A stretch of 55,745 bases of DNA from positions 1 through 55,745 of the forward strand of contig URAD01000010.1 of assembly GCA_900545745.1 (NCBI GenBank), in the 5' to 3' direction. The notes under the pieces are model-generated. The model saw only the letters and a program-made list of their open reading frames with translations, made no database searches and had not been told where the DNA came from. This DNA comes from an uncultured Collinsella sp. GTDB lineage: Bacteria > Actinomycetota > Coriobacteriia > Coriobacteriales > Coriobacteriaceae. Both the position numbers and the translations under genes were made by a program. Position 1 is the first letter of the stretch. Every line of letters starts with the position of its first letter. This document shows, one piece after another, positions 27,018 to 35,742 of this stretch.

Positions 27018-28160
27018 TTAGGAATGCTGCTGCGGCTTCCAGGAGCCCACGTTGGCGTCGTACTGGTTGAGCGCGCTGTTGCCGCCCTGTGCGATGGGCG
27101 CCAGGATCTCGCTTTGGTGGGAACTCATCGACTCGCCATCGGGAATGGCCAGCGAGATATCCCAGCTCTGGCAGATCACGTCGACGCGCTCATACATCCA
27201 CTTAGCAAGCTGCTTTAAGTGGGCGATGTCGTCCGCATAGACCGTATCATCTTGGTACTTGAGGTTGTTGAGCTCATCTTGCGTCTTTTTAATCTGGTCG
27301 CGCAGGGCGTAGGCACTCTGCGACAGCTCCTGACGGGTGGACAGCGGCGTTCGGAGATAGCCGTTGTTAAAGGAATCGATGACCTCGCCGATCTGGTCCT
27401 CGTCAGCGTAGGACACGATGGTCTGATACAGACCGTCGAGCCTGGTATAGAGCTGATCATCGGTGAGCACGGTTTCTTCCTGGACCACCTCGGCAGAATC
27501 GTCCTGCTTGGTATCGTCCTCGGTCGCCTCGCCCTTTTGGCGCGTGGGGAAGGTGGTTTGTGCAGCTTGGCCAAACTGGTCGTAGAAGCCAGGCATTACA
27601 CCCATGGGATCGGCCGTCACGAACCAATACGCACCACCGCACACAAAGGCAAGGACCGCGATGACGATGAGCGGCTTGGGGATATGACGCTTGTGCTTGT
27701 GATAGGCGTCCTCGTCGGGGTGCACCTTGCGCTTGGACTTTTGAGCATCGTCATGCAAGGAAACGGGCGTGGGAATATCGACCTTGGGGATACCGAAATC
27801 CTTATCGAAAGCCGGCAGCACGCAGGTCTCATTGGGGTCGGCGGCGTCCGAAAGAACCGCGGCTGCCGAGGCGGGCGCATGCGGCACCTCGGTATCGATC
27901 TGCTCTTGCGTTAGGCGCGGAAAGCCCGCCGTGCGGCCCGCAGCCAGATCGGATGCGGCCGCGTCCTCGGAGAGGATACCCGGAGCGGGGCGTCCGCATT
28001 TGGGGCACGTACGATCATGCGGAGAAAGACGGGCACCGCAGCCCTCACAGAACACGAACTCGGTGTGCTCGGGACCATCGCCCGGACCCACATAGGCGTT
28101 GCAGTAGGGGCAGAACGAGGCGCCGTCCTCGATAGTCTTAAGGCAATGCGGGCAGATCAC
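27018..28160 (-). CDS. Double zinc-ribbon membrane protein of unknown function
   Basis: The N-terminus has two zinc ribbons: CPHCLKTIEDGASFCPYC and CEGCGARLSPHDRTCPKCG. A variable Ala/Asp-rich region follows, a basic patch (KHKRHIPK), one transmembrane segment (PLIVIAVLAFVCGGAYWFV) near residue 175, and a helical extracytoplasmic domain of about 190 residues with a Glu/Asp-rich start. I start at GTG 28160, since AAGAGGA lies five bases upstream; an ATG ten codons earlier has no ribosome-binding site. Proteins with this plan are common in actinobacteria and Firmicutes, but I know of no established role. Confidence 0.7.
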   Translation of the reverse strand: MICPHCLKTIEDGASFCPYCNAYVGPGDGPEHTEFVFCEGCGARLSPHDRTCPKCGRPAPGILSEDAAASDLAAGRTAGFPRLTQEQIDTEVPHAPASAAAVLSDAADPNETCVLPAFDKDFGIPKVDIPTPVSLHDDAQKSKRKVHPDEDAYHKHKRHIPKPLIVIAVLAFVCGGAYWFVTADPMGVMPGFYDQFGQAAQTTFPTRQKGEATEDDTKQDDSAEVVQEETVLTDDQLYTRLDGLYQTIVSYADEDQIGEVIDSFNNGYLRTPLSTRQELSQSAYALRDQIKKTQDELNNLKYQDDTVYADDIAHLKQLAKWMYERVDVICQSWDISLAIPDGESMSSHQSEILAPIAQGGNSALNQYDANVGSWKPQQHS

Positions 28161-28263
28161 GGCATCCTCTTTTCGAAGCAATTCAAACAATCGAGGTTAG
28201 AGCATAACATCGCCACGGCCCCACAGGAACAAGGCACCAATTCAACATCGCCAGGGCGCGTAG

Positions 28264-30987
28264 CTACTTCTTCTTTTTGCTTGGCATCGAGACTTTGATG
28301 CCTTGGGCGGACTTGGTCACGCGAGAGCGTTTGGCTCCGGCACTCCTCTTTTTCTTGGGTTGGACCTGGGCCACGCCCTCGAGTGCGCGGGCCTCGGCCT
28401 CACGAACGGTGCGAGCTTCGCGGCGCTGCGCCATGTCGGCGGCGACGCGCTTGGCAAAACGCTCGGCCGTCGAACCCGTCGAGCTCACCTTGCCGCCACC
28501 GCGACCCAGGCGGACGCGCACGCCGCGGCCAAAACCAGTTGCGGCATGACGACGACGCGGCTTGAGCGAATCCATCATCGTGGCGAGCTTAAAGAACACC
28601 GAACAGGTAAAGACCACGATGACAGCCAAGATAACCATCTGACCCATCGTCAGGTTGGCAATAGACAGCAGCTTCGGGAATCCGATAACCCCCGTCAGGA
28701 TGCCGGCGACTACAAACACAAAGAGCACAACACGTAAGGGCGTGAGAGGCTGCGAGATGCGCCAGATCAGGCTGACGCTCGCCGCACACGACGTAAGCAG
28801 GCACATCGTAGACAGCGTGAGCTGGCTAAAACCAAACACGCGCGCCACAAAGATATCGAGCGCCGCAGCCAAAATGACCGCAATCGACGCCGGCAGTGCA
28901 CGCTTGAGCACGTTGGTCAAAAATGACCCCTTCACGCGAGCATTGTTGGGCTCCAGGCCCAACACAAAGCCCGGCGCGCCGATGCAGAAGAAGTTGATGA
29001 GCGTCATCTGGATGGGCTCGAAGGGGTACGGCGGCAGCGCGATGCACAGCGCGGCCAGGCCCATCGAGAACAGCGTCTTGGTAAGGAACAGCGAGGCCGA
29101 ACGCTGCAGGTTATTGATGGAGCGACGGCCCTCGGCCACCACGGCGGGCATCGAGGCAAAGTCGTTGTCGACGAGTACGATCTCGGCCACGTTGCGCGCG
29201 GCATCGGAGCCGGCCGCCATGGCAACGGAGCAGTCGGCCTCCTTGAGAGCCAGCACGTCGTTGACGCCGTCGCCCGTCATGGCCACGGTGTGCTCGCGGC
29301 GCTTGAGCGCCTGCACGAGCTCGCGCTTCTGCTGCGGGGTCACACGACCAAAGACATGGTAGCGGTCCACTGCGGCATCGAGCTTGGCCGGCGTATCGAG
29401 CGTCGTGGCGTCCACATAAGCGTCCGCCCCCGGCACGCCCACCACGCGCGCGATCGACGACACCGTACGCGGGTCGTCGCCACTGATCACGTTGAGGGTC
29501 ACGCCCTGCTCGTTAAAGTAACCGATGGTCTCGGCCGCTGAGGTACGAATCTCGTCACGGATGGTCACAAAGCCCACGGGCTCGGCCTCGCCCACCATAT
29601 CGCCATCGGGCGTAAAGCCGTCCACGCGCGCCACCACGAGCACGCGGCAGGTATCGGCAAGCTCGGCGACACGGTTCTCGACCTGAGAAAACACACGATC
29701 AGAGAGCACAAACTGCGCGGCGCCCATTACGTAGGAGCCCTGCGCAAACGAAGCGCCACTCCATTTTTTAGACGACGAGAACGGAATGACCGACAGCGGC
29801 TCAGACACCTCGACCGGGCGATCGGCGTAATAGTTGAGCAGCGCTTGGCAGGTCTCGTTGGCATCGGCCGAAGTCGCACGCGCGACGTTAGCCAGCGCAA
29901 AATCGAGCACCGTGGAATCGACTGGAACAGCCGCCTCGTCCGAGCCGGCGCCTAGGCTCACGCCCTCAACCGGCAGCGGATACGTGCCCTCGACCTCCAT
30001 GCGGCCCGACGTGATGGTGCCCGTCTTGTCCAGGCACAGTACATCGACGCGAGCGAGCGTCTCGATGCAGTAGAGCTGCTGCGCCAGCACCTTGCGGCGG
30101 GCCAGGCGCACCGTGGCGATGGCGAGCACCGACGAGGTCAGCAGCACCAGGCCTTGCGGGATCATGCCCAGCAGGGCGCCCACCGTGGACAGCAGCGCCG
30201 ACGAAGGCACATGACCAGCCAGCAGCTCGGAGAAGCACCACGAAAGCGCGCTATCGCCCGGGGTTCCCGCGGCATCCCACAGCTCGCTCACACTCGAGGC
30301 AAACAACGCCAAACCGAGCGGGATCATGATGATGCTCGCAAAGCGCACGATGGCGTTAAGCGCGTTCATGATCTCGGAATTGACCTTTTTGACGTACTTG
30401 GCCTCGTTATTAATTTTGGCCACGTAGTTGTCGGCGCCGACATGAATCACGCGGGCGCGTAGCAGGCCCGAGTCGATAAAGCTGCCGCTCATGAGCTCGG
30501 AACCTGGCTGTTTCTTGATAAGGTCGCTCTCGCCCGTCAGCAAGCTCTCGTTCACGAGCGCCTCGCCCGAAACCACCACGGCGTCGGCGGGAATCTGGTC
30601 GCCGCGCCCCAGGCGGATGATGTCGTCGAGCACGATCTGGTCCAAGTCGAGCTCCACCTCGGCGCCGTCGCGCACCGCGATGGCCTTCTTGGAGGTCAGC
30701 AGCGTGAGCTTATCGACCATCTTCTTGGAACGCATGGACTGGATGACGCCAATAGCGGTATTGAGAAACACCACGAACAGGAACGTCAGATTCTTAAACG
30801 AACCGGTCAAAATGACCAGGAAAGCCAAGATCACGTTGATCAAATTGAACAGCGTGCAGAGGTTCTCGATGATGAGCTCTTTGACCGACTTGGTCTTGAG
30901 TTCCATGTTGCGGTTGATTTTACCGGCGGCGATACGCTCCTCGACCTCGGCGGTTGAGAGTCCGCGCTCGATATCCGTTGCTGCCAT
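28264..30987 (-). CDS. Cation-translocating P-type ATPase (Exp7-like)
   Basis: Membrane pump of the P-type superfamily. The phosphorylation motif DKTGT is at about residue 320, the actuator TGES is in ESLLTGESDLIKKQ, and the hinge is MTGDGVNDVLALKEAD. Membrane helix 4 has IPQGLVLLT in place of the PEGL of calcium pumps, and helix 6 has FFCIGAPGFVLGLEPN; the ion is therefore not predictable, though the overall style resembles streptococcal Exp7/CaxP proteins. I prefer the ATG at 30987 over a GTG five codons earlier, since GGGACG precedes it. The last 100 residues are an unusual Arg/Lys-rich cytoplasmic tail ending in a run of lysines. Confidence 0.9.
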   Translation of the reverse strand: MAATDIERGLSTAEVEERIAAGKINRNMELKTKSVKELIIENLCTLFNLINVILAFLVILTGSFKNLTFLFVVFLNTAIGVIQSMRSKKMVDKLTLLTSKKAIAVRDGAEVELDLDQIVLDDIIRLGRGDQIPADAVVVSGEALVNESLLTGESDLIKKQPGSELMSGSFIDSGLLRARVIHVGADNYVAKINNEAKYVKKVNSEIMNALNAIVRFASIIMIPLGLALFASSVSELWDAAGTPGDSALSWCFSELLAGHVPSSALLSTVGALLGMIPQGLVLLTSSVLAIATVRLARRKVLAQQLYCIETLARVDVLCLDKTGTITSGRMEVEGTYPLPVEGVSLGAGSDEAAVPVDSTVLDFALANVARATSADANETCQALLNYYADRPVEVSEPLSVIPFSSSKKWSGASFAQGSYVMGAAQFVLSDRVFSQVENRVAELADTCRVLVVARVDGFTPDGDMVGEAEPVGFVTIRDEIRTSAAETIGYFNEQGVTLNVISGDDPRTVSSIARVVGVPGADAYVDATTLDTPAKLDAAVDRYHVFGRVTPQQKRELVQALKRREHTVAMTGDGVNDVLALKEADCSVAMAAGSDAARNVAEIVLVDNDFASMPAVVAEGRRSINNLQRSASLFLTKTLFSMGLAALCIALPPYPFEPIQMTLINFFCIGAPGFVLGLEPNNARVKGSFLTNVLKRALPASIAVILAAALDIFVARVFGFSQLTLSTMCLLTSCAASVSLIWRISQPLTPLRVVLFVFVVAGILTGVIGFPKLLSIANLTMGQMVILAVIVVFTCSVFFKLATMMDSLKPRRRHAATGFGRGVRVRLGRGGGKVSSTGSTAERFAKRVAADMAQRREARTVREAEARALEGVAQVQPKKKRSAGAKRSRVTKSAQGIKVSMPSKKKK

Positions 30988-31016
30988 ACCACGTCCCATC
31001 ACGTCGCGTCGGTATA

Positions 31017-31052
31017 AGAAAAACCGCCCGGACCATGCGAGGTTCGGACGGT
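31017..31052 (-). terminator. Terminator of tRNA-Arg(CCG)
   Basis: A 12-bp stem with one mismatch (31023-31034 with 31041-31052) and a six-base loop is followed on the minus strand by TTTTTCTT. It lies 12 bases past the tRNA 3' end and just before the P-type ATPase gene. Confidence 0.85.
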
Positions 31053-31063
31053 CTTACGTTCGA

Positions 31064-31140
31064 TGGTGCCCCATGTTGGATTCGAACCAACGGCCTTCTG
31101 CTCCGGAGGCAGACGCTCTAATCCCCTGAGCTAATAGGGC
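31064..31140 (-). tRNA. tRNA-Arg, anticodon CCG
   Basis: A 77-base cloverleaf with CCA encoded. Acceptor GCCCTAT pairs with ATGGGGC (one T-G wobble); the D-arm is GCTC...GAGC; the anticodon arm TCTGC-CTCCGGA-GCAGA gives anticodon CCG (reads CGG); the T-arm GTTGG-TTCGAAT-CCAAC is perfect. Flanked by its own promoter and terminator. Confidence 0.95.
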
Positions 31141-31151
31141 CAACGTTTGGC

Positions 31152-31181
31152 ATTATACCCAAGTGCACCACGGGCTATCAA
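31152..31181 (-). promoter_or_regulatory. Promoter of tRNA-Arg(CCG)
   Basis: On the minus strand TTGATA (31176-31181) and a perfect TATAAT (31152-31157) are 18 bases apart; the tRNA starts 12 bases past the -10 box. Confidence 0.8.
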
Positions 31182-31260
31182 AATAAAAGAAAAAGCTTTG
31201 CAATTCCGAGGAAGACGCGGCGCAACGGCCCACTTTAGAAGGCAAAAGCGAGTCAGATAG

Positions 31261-31266
31261 TATAAA
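31261..31266 (+). promoter_or_regulatory. Candidate -10 element of the aro operon
   Basis: TATAAA on the plus strand, in the gap divergent from tRNA-Arg. Initiation would fall near 31272, at or next to an ATG that opens a 20-codon reading frame. No good -35 hexamer is visible at 16-18 bases. Confidence 0.45.
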
Positions 31267-31271
31267 CTCTC

Positions 31272-31334
31272 ATGCACCATATATACACGGCTCGCGATGC
31301 GGGCCGTTTTTGCAAAAGTTATCCATCGAGGTGA
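31272..31334 (+). CDS. Possible leader peptide of the aro operon
   Basis: A 20-codon ORF (MHHIY at the start; one Phe at codon 13 and Tyr at codons 5 and 17) ends with TGA inside the ribosome-binding region of the DAHP synthase gene. Codons 6-12 form the stem of the terminator-like hairpin at 31287-31311, so a ribosome held at Tyr5 would cover the left arm. There is no ribosome-binding site; it would have to be translated leaderless from the predicted transcription start. Short ORFs arise by chance, so this is tentative. Confidence 0.35.
   Translation: MHHIYTARDAGRFCKSYPSR
31287..31311 (+). terminator. Attenuator-like intrinsic terminator in the aro leader
   Basis: A 9-bp stem (31287-31295 with 31299-31307, one G-U pair), a three-base loop and a TTTTT tract lie between the putative promoter and the first aro gene, 33 bases before its start. 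There is no plus-strand gene upstream for it to end, so it most likely acts as an attenuator for the operon. Confidence 0.6.
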
Positions 31335-31344
31335 GAGGCACACC

Positions 31345-32367
31345 ATGATTGCAATTTTAAAGCAGAGCGCCAGCGACGAGGCCGTCGGCCATATCGTCAG
31401 CTGGATTGAGAAAAAGGGCCTGAAGACCGATGTCTCGCGCGGCGAGAATGAGACGATTATCGGCCTGGTGGGCGATACGACCAAGATCGACCCGTTCCTG
31501 CTCGAGTCCATGGATGTCGTCGAGCGCGTGCAGCGCGTCTCCGAGCCGTTCAAGCGCGCCAACCGCAAGTTCCACCCCGAGGACTCCGTCATCGACTGCG
31601 GTCACGGCGTCAAGATCGGCGGCGACCAGTTCCAGGTCATCGCCGGTCCCTGCTCCGTCGAGGGCGAGAACCTCATCCGCATCGCACGCCGCGTGAAGGC
31701 CGCCGGCGCCACGATGCTGCGCGGCGGTGCCTACAAGCCCCGCACCTCCCCCTACGCCTACCAGGGCATGGGCCCCGCCGGCCTCGACCTGCTGTGCGAG
31801 GCGTCTGCCGAGCTCGACATGCCGATCGTCACCGAGATCATGGATCCACGCGACGTGCAGGTCTTCTTGGACAAGAAGATTGACGTCATGCAGATCGGCG
31901 CCCGCAACGCCCAGAACTTCCCCCTGCTCAAGGAGGTCGGCAAGACCCAAACCCCGATTCTGCTCAAGCGCGGCATGTCCGGCACGATCGACGAGCTGCT
32001 TATGGCAGCCGAGTACATCATGAGCGAGGGCAACGACAACGTCATCCTGTGCGAGCGCGGTATCCGCACCTTCGAGACCCGCACCCGCAATACCTTCGAC
32101 CTCAACGCCGTGCCGGTTCTGCACCACCTGTCGCACCTGCCCGTCGTCGCCGACCCCAGCCACGCCACCGGCTACACCCGCTACGTTGAGCCCATGGCGC
32201 TCGCCGCGACCGCCTGCGGCGCCAACGGCCTGGAGATCGAGGTCCACGACGAGCCCAGCCGCGCATGGTCCGACGGCGCTCAGGCCCTCACCCCCGACCA
32301 GTTCGACGACACCATGCGCCGCATTCGCGCCATCCGCGAGGTCGTCTGCCAAGAGACCATGGAGTAG
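31345..32367 (+). CDS. aroF: 3-deoxy-7-phosphoheptulonate synthase (DAHP synthase, type I beta)
   Basis: Condenses PEP with erythrose 4-phosphate, the committed step of aromatic synthesis. The start is the ATG behind GAGGTGAGAGG and gives 340 residues. Residues 1-70 form the ferredoxin-like regulatory domain seen in Thermotoga/Bacillus-type enzymes (MIAILKQSASDEAVGHIVSW), which usually mediates feedback inhibition by aromatic end products. The catalytic barrel follows with IAGPCSVEGENL, MLRGGAYKPRTSPYAYQG, LLKRGMSGTIDE and VVADPSHATGY. First gene of an eight-gene operon. Confidence 0.96.
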   Translation: MIAILKQSASDEAVGHIVSWIEKKGLKTDVSRGENETIIGLVGDTTKIDPFLLESMDVVERVQRVSEPFKRANRKFHPEDSVIDCGHGVKIGGDQFQVIAGPCSVEGENLIRIARRVKAAGATMLRGGAYKPRTSPYAYQGMGPAGLDLLCEASAELDMPIVTEIMDPRDVQVFLDKKIDVMQIGARNAQNFPLLKEVGKTQTPILLKRGMSGTIDELLMAAEYIMSEGNDNVILCERGIRTFETRTRNTFDLNAVPVLHHLSHLPVVADPSHATGYTRYVEPMALAATACGANGLEIEVHDEPSRAWSDGAQALTPDQFDDTMRRIRAIREVVCQETME

Positions 32368-32370
32368 CCC

Positions 32371-33285
32371 ATGGGTACGGTGAGAAACGCGCGCGTTAAC
32401 CAGGGCGGCCCCAAGTGCGCCGGTATCGTCGGCCTTGGCCTCATCGGCGGTAGCTTTGCCCGCGGCTATGCCCAGGCGGGCGTCCGCGTGCTGGCCTGGG
32501 ACCCCGATGACGATGTCATGACGGCCGCCAGCATGGGCACTGTCGCCGGAGAGCTCAACGACGAGACACTCGGCGAATGCGACATCATCGTCCTGGCTTG
32601 CTACCCCGAGGCCTGCATCGAGTGGCTCGAGGCGCATGCCCAGGCCCTCGCCGACGCCACCGACACCGAGGCCATCATGGGTCCCGTGGTGATCGACACC
32701 GTGGGCGTCAAGGGCATCGTGTGCGAACGTGCCTTTGAGCTTGCCCGTGAGCACGGCTTTTACTTTGTGGGCGCACACCCCATGGCGGGCACGCAGTACT
32801 CGGGCTACGCACACTCCCGCGCCGACCTGTTCCAGGGCGCGCCACTCGTGCTCGTGCCGCCCGCGGTGGACGATGCGCTCAAACTGGAGCTTTTGGGCCA
32901 GGTGCGCGAGATGGTGCGCCCCTTGGGCTTTGGCAAGTTCAGCGTGACCAGCGCCGCCGAGCACGACCGCGTCATCGCCTTCACGAGCCAGCTTGCGCAC
33001 GTGGTGTCCAACGCCTACGTCAAAAGCCCCACCGCCCAGGTCCACCACGGCTTTTCGGCCGGTAGCTACCGCGATCTCACCCGCGTGGCGCACCTCAACC
33101 CGCAAATGTGGTCCGAGCTCATGATCGACGACGCCGACGCGCTCGCCTACGAGATCGACCATCTGATCGAATCGCTCGGCGCCTACAGCCGTGCGCTCAA
33201 GGACCGCGACCAGCGCTATCTGGAGAATCTCCTTGCCGAGGGCGACCGCATTAAGCGCGCGCTCGACGACGAGACCTCCCACTAG
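32371..33285 (+). CDS. tyrA: Prephenate dehydrogenase
   Basis: Oxidises prephenate to 4-hydroxyphenylpyruvate in the tyrosine branch. The NAD-binding Rossmann fold opens with AGIVGLGLIGGSFARGYAQAG. The catalytic region is GAHPMAGTQYSGYAHSRADLFQGA. Its 304 residues have no ACT domain, so tyrosine feedback probably acts elsewhere, perhaps on DAHP synthase. Starts three bases after the aroF stop. Confidence 0.93.
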   Translation: MGTVRNARVNQGGPKCAGIVGLGLIGGSFARGYAQAGVRVLAWDPDDDVMTAASMGTVAGELNDETLGECDIIVLACYPEACIEWLEAHAQALADATDTEAIMGPVVIDTVGVKGIVCERAFELAREHGFYFVGAHPMAGTQYSGYAHSRADLFQGAPLVLVPPAVDDALKLELLGQVREMVRPLGFGKFSVTSAAEHDRVIAFTSQLAHVVSNAYVKSPTAQVHHGFSAGSYRDLTRVAHLNPQMWSELMIDDADALAYEIDHLIESLGAYSRALKDRDQRYLENLLAEGDRIKRALDDETSH

Positions 33286-33321
33286 ACCACCTATCACGCC
33301 AGGTCGAAAGGACCGAAGCTT

Positions 33322-34428
33322 ATGGCGATTACCATCGATATCGACACTGCACGCCCCTACCAGGTGCATGTTGGCACGTTTTTGCTGGAGCAGGCGGGAC
33401 CACTCGTGCGCGCCACTGCCGGCGGTACCAAGGCCGTCATCGTGACGGACACCAACGTGGGCCCGCTCTACCAGATGCCCGTTAAGCAGAGCCTGGAGGC
33501 GTCAGGCTACGAGGTGAGCATCTGCACCTTCGAGGCCGGAGAGGCCCATAAGCGCGCCGAAACCTATGTTGCCATTATGGAGTTTGTGGCAGAGCACGAG
33601 CTTTCGCGCTCCGACGTGATCGTGGCACTCGGTGGCGGCGTCGTGGGCGACGTGGCGGGCTTTGTGGCCGCCACCTACATGCGCGGCTGCAAGTTTGTGC
33701 AGATCCCGACGAGTCTGCTCGCCATGGTGGATTCGTCGGTGGGCGGCAAGACCGCCATCGACCTGGCTGCCGGCAAGAACTTGGCCGGCGCCTTTTGGCA
33801 GCCGAGCGTGGTTATCGCCGACGTGGGGTGCCTGGCCACCCTCACGCCCGAGCAGTTCGCCGACGGCTGCGGCGAGGTTGTGAAACACGCCGTGATCGCC
33901 GACCCGGAGCTTTTCGCCGAACTGGAGAAGACCCCGCTTACGCTTGAGCTACTCAACCGCGATGTGGCCCGCGTAGCGCTCATCATCGCCCGCAATATCG
34001 ACATCAAGCGCGCCGTGGTCGTCGCCGACGAGCGCGAAACCAACCAACGCAAGCTCCTCAACTTTGGACACAGCGCCGGACACGCCGTCGAGGCCTGCGA
34101 GCACTTTGAGCTTGGACACGGCAACTGCGTGTCGATCGGCATGGGCATCATCACGCGCGCCGCAGCCCTGCACGGCGTCTGCGACGCCGAACTTCCCGGC
34201 CACATCGAGGAGCTCTGCGCCCGCCATGGTCTCAAGACCCGCTGCGAGCTTTCGGCCGACGCCATCTTTGCCGAGGCGCTGCACGACAAAAAACGTGCCG
34301 GTGACACTATCGACCTGGTGATTCCGCACGGCATTGGCCGCTGCAGCATCGACCGCACGCCGCTTTCCGCTTTCCACGAACTCATTGCCGAAGGCCTCGG
34401 CCAGAAGGGAGACGCATCCGCATGCTAG
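33322..34428 (+). CDS. aroB: 3-dehydroquinate synthase
   Basis: Cyclises DAHP to 3-dehydroquinate, second shikimate step, NAD- and metal-dependent. Motifs include VALGGGVVGDVAGFVAATYMRG, PTSLLAMVDSSVGGKTAID, the metal ligand region CGEVVKHAVIAD and LLNFGHSAGHAVEA. The 368 residues are normal. Its end overlaps aroA by seven bases. Confidence 0.97.
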   Translation: MAITIDIDTARPYQVHVGTFLLEQAGPLVRATAGGTKAVIVTDTNVGPLYQMPVKQSLEASGYEVSICTFEAGEAHKRAETYVAIMEFVAEHELSRSDVIVALGGGVVGDVAGFVAATYMRGCKFVQIPTSLLAMVDSSVGGKTAIDLAAGKNLAGAFWQPSVVIADVGCLATLTPEQFADGCGEVVKHAVIADPELFAELEKTPLTLELLNRDVARVALIIARNIDIKRAVVVADERETNQRKLLNFGHSAGHAVEACEHFELGHGNCVSIGMGIITRAAALHGVCDAELPGHIEELCARHGLKTRCELSADAIFAEALHDKKRAGDTIDLVIPHGIGRCSIDRTPLSAFHELIAEGLGQKGDASAC

Positions 34429-35741
34429 CCCGCATCACCCCGTCCCCGCTTAAGGGCACCGTTCCCGCCATCGCGTCCAAGTCGATGGCGCATCGCCTGA
34501 TCATCTGCGCTGCGCTTGCCAACGGCGAGACGCACGTCACCTGCAACACCACCTGCGCCGACATCGAGGCCACGGTGCGTTGCCTCACGGCCCTGGGTGC
34601 TCGCATTGAGACCGCCGAGGACGGCTTCCAGGTCCACCCCACCATGAAGAGTGTTGAGTTTGGCCTGCTCAAGGCCCTTGCCGGCGGCACGCTCGACTGC
34701 GGCGAGAGCGGCTCCACGCTCCGCTTTATGCTGCCCGTCGCCTGCGCGCTGGGGGCAGAGGCAACCTTTGTGGGACAGGGCCGCCTAGGCGCACGCCCGC
34801 TGTCCCCGCTCTCGGACGAGATCATTGCCGCCGGCTGCGACCTACAGGGTCTGGGCGGTTTTCCGCTCAAGACAAGCGGACGCATGCGCCCGGGCACCTT
34901 TGTGCTGCCGGGCAACGTAAGCTCGCAGTACATCTCGGGCCTGCTGCTGGCAGCCCCGTTGCTCGCCCAGCCCTCCTGTGTGCAGGTGACTGGCCTCATT
35001 GAGAGCCGCCCCTACATCAACCTAACGATCCAGGCCATGAAGGCCTTTGGCGTTGAGGTCAACGTCGAGCGCATTCCGGCCAAGGACGGCCAGCCCGAGG
35101 TCACGAACTTCCGCGTGAGCAGCGGCTCGTACCGCACGCCCGGCAGCGTGGCCGTCGAGGGCGACTGGTCCAACGCTGCCTTTTGGCTGTGTGCCGGCGC
35201 TATCGGCACCGACCCCATCACCGTCGAGGGCGTGTCCCTGAGCTCCGCACAGGGCGACCGCAACGTGCTTGCCGCGCTTTCGCGCTTTGGCGCCCGCATC
35301 GTGCGCTCCACCAACGCCGCCACCGTGCAGTCCGACAAGCTCGCCGGCTTTGAGATGAGTGCCCACGACATCCCCGACCTGGTGCCCGTTGTCTCGGCCG
35401 TGGCATCGCTGGCGCAAGGCCGCACGTTCATCCGCGATTGCGCCCGCCTGCGCATCAAGGAATCCGACCGTCTGGCTACTACCACCCGCGAGCTCACCGC
35501 ACTGGGCGCACAGGTACGCATTGCCGGTGACGACCTCATCATCAAGGGTGTCGACGCCTTTACTGGCGGCGAGGTCGACTCGCACAACGATCACCGCATC
35601 GCCATGATGGCTGCCATCGCTGCGAGCCGCGCCGCTGGAGAGGTCGTGATTCACGGCGCCGAGGCCGTCAACAAGTCCTATCCCGATTTCTTCGACCACT
35701 ACCGCCTGCTGGGCGGCAAGGTCACACTCGAGGAGGAATAG
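34422..35741 (+). CDS. aroA: 3-phosphoshikimate 1-carboxyvinyltransferase (EPSP synthase)
   Basis: Transfers enolpyruvate from PEP to shikimate 3-phosphate. The 439-residue inside-out barrel shows SKSMAHRLIICAALANGET at the start, GESGSTLRFMLP in the phosphate-binding loop, and RIKESDRLATTTREL and DHRIAMMAAIA toward the end. The loop reads GESGSTLRF rather than the GNAGTAMR of enterobacterial enzymes, placing it in a divergent class; I make no claim about glyphosate sensitivity. Starts within the end of aroB. Confidence 0.97.
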   Translation: MLARITPSPLKGTVPAIASKSMAHRLIICAALANGETHVTCNTTCADIEATVRCLTALGARIETAEDGFQVHPTMKSVEFGLLKALAGGTLDCGESGSTLRFMLPVACALGAEATFVGQGRLGARPLSPLSDEIIAAGCDLQGLGGFPLKTSGRMRPGTFVLPGNVSSQYISGLLLAAPLLAQPSCVQVTGLIESRPYINLTIQAMKAFGVEVNVERIPAKDGQPEVTNFRVSSGSYRTPGSVAVEGDWSNAAFWLCAGAIGTDPITVEGVSLSSAQGDRNVLAALSRFGARIVRSTNAATVQSDKLAGFEMSAHDIPDLVPVVSAVASLAQGRTFIRDCARLRIKESDRLATTTRELTALGAQVRIAGDDLIIKGVDAFTGGEVDSHNDHRIAMMAAIAASRAAGEVVIHGAEAVNKSYPDFFDHYRLLGGKVTLEEE

Positions 35742-35742
35742 C

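Noticed and set aside
31357..33369. A 670-codon minus-strand open frame antisense to aroF and tyrA
   Set aside because: Shadow frame; the plus strand carries conserved enzymes with proper ribosome-binding sites and operon spacing.
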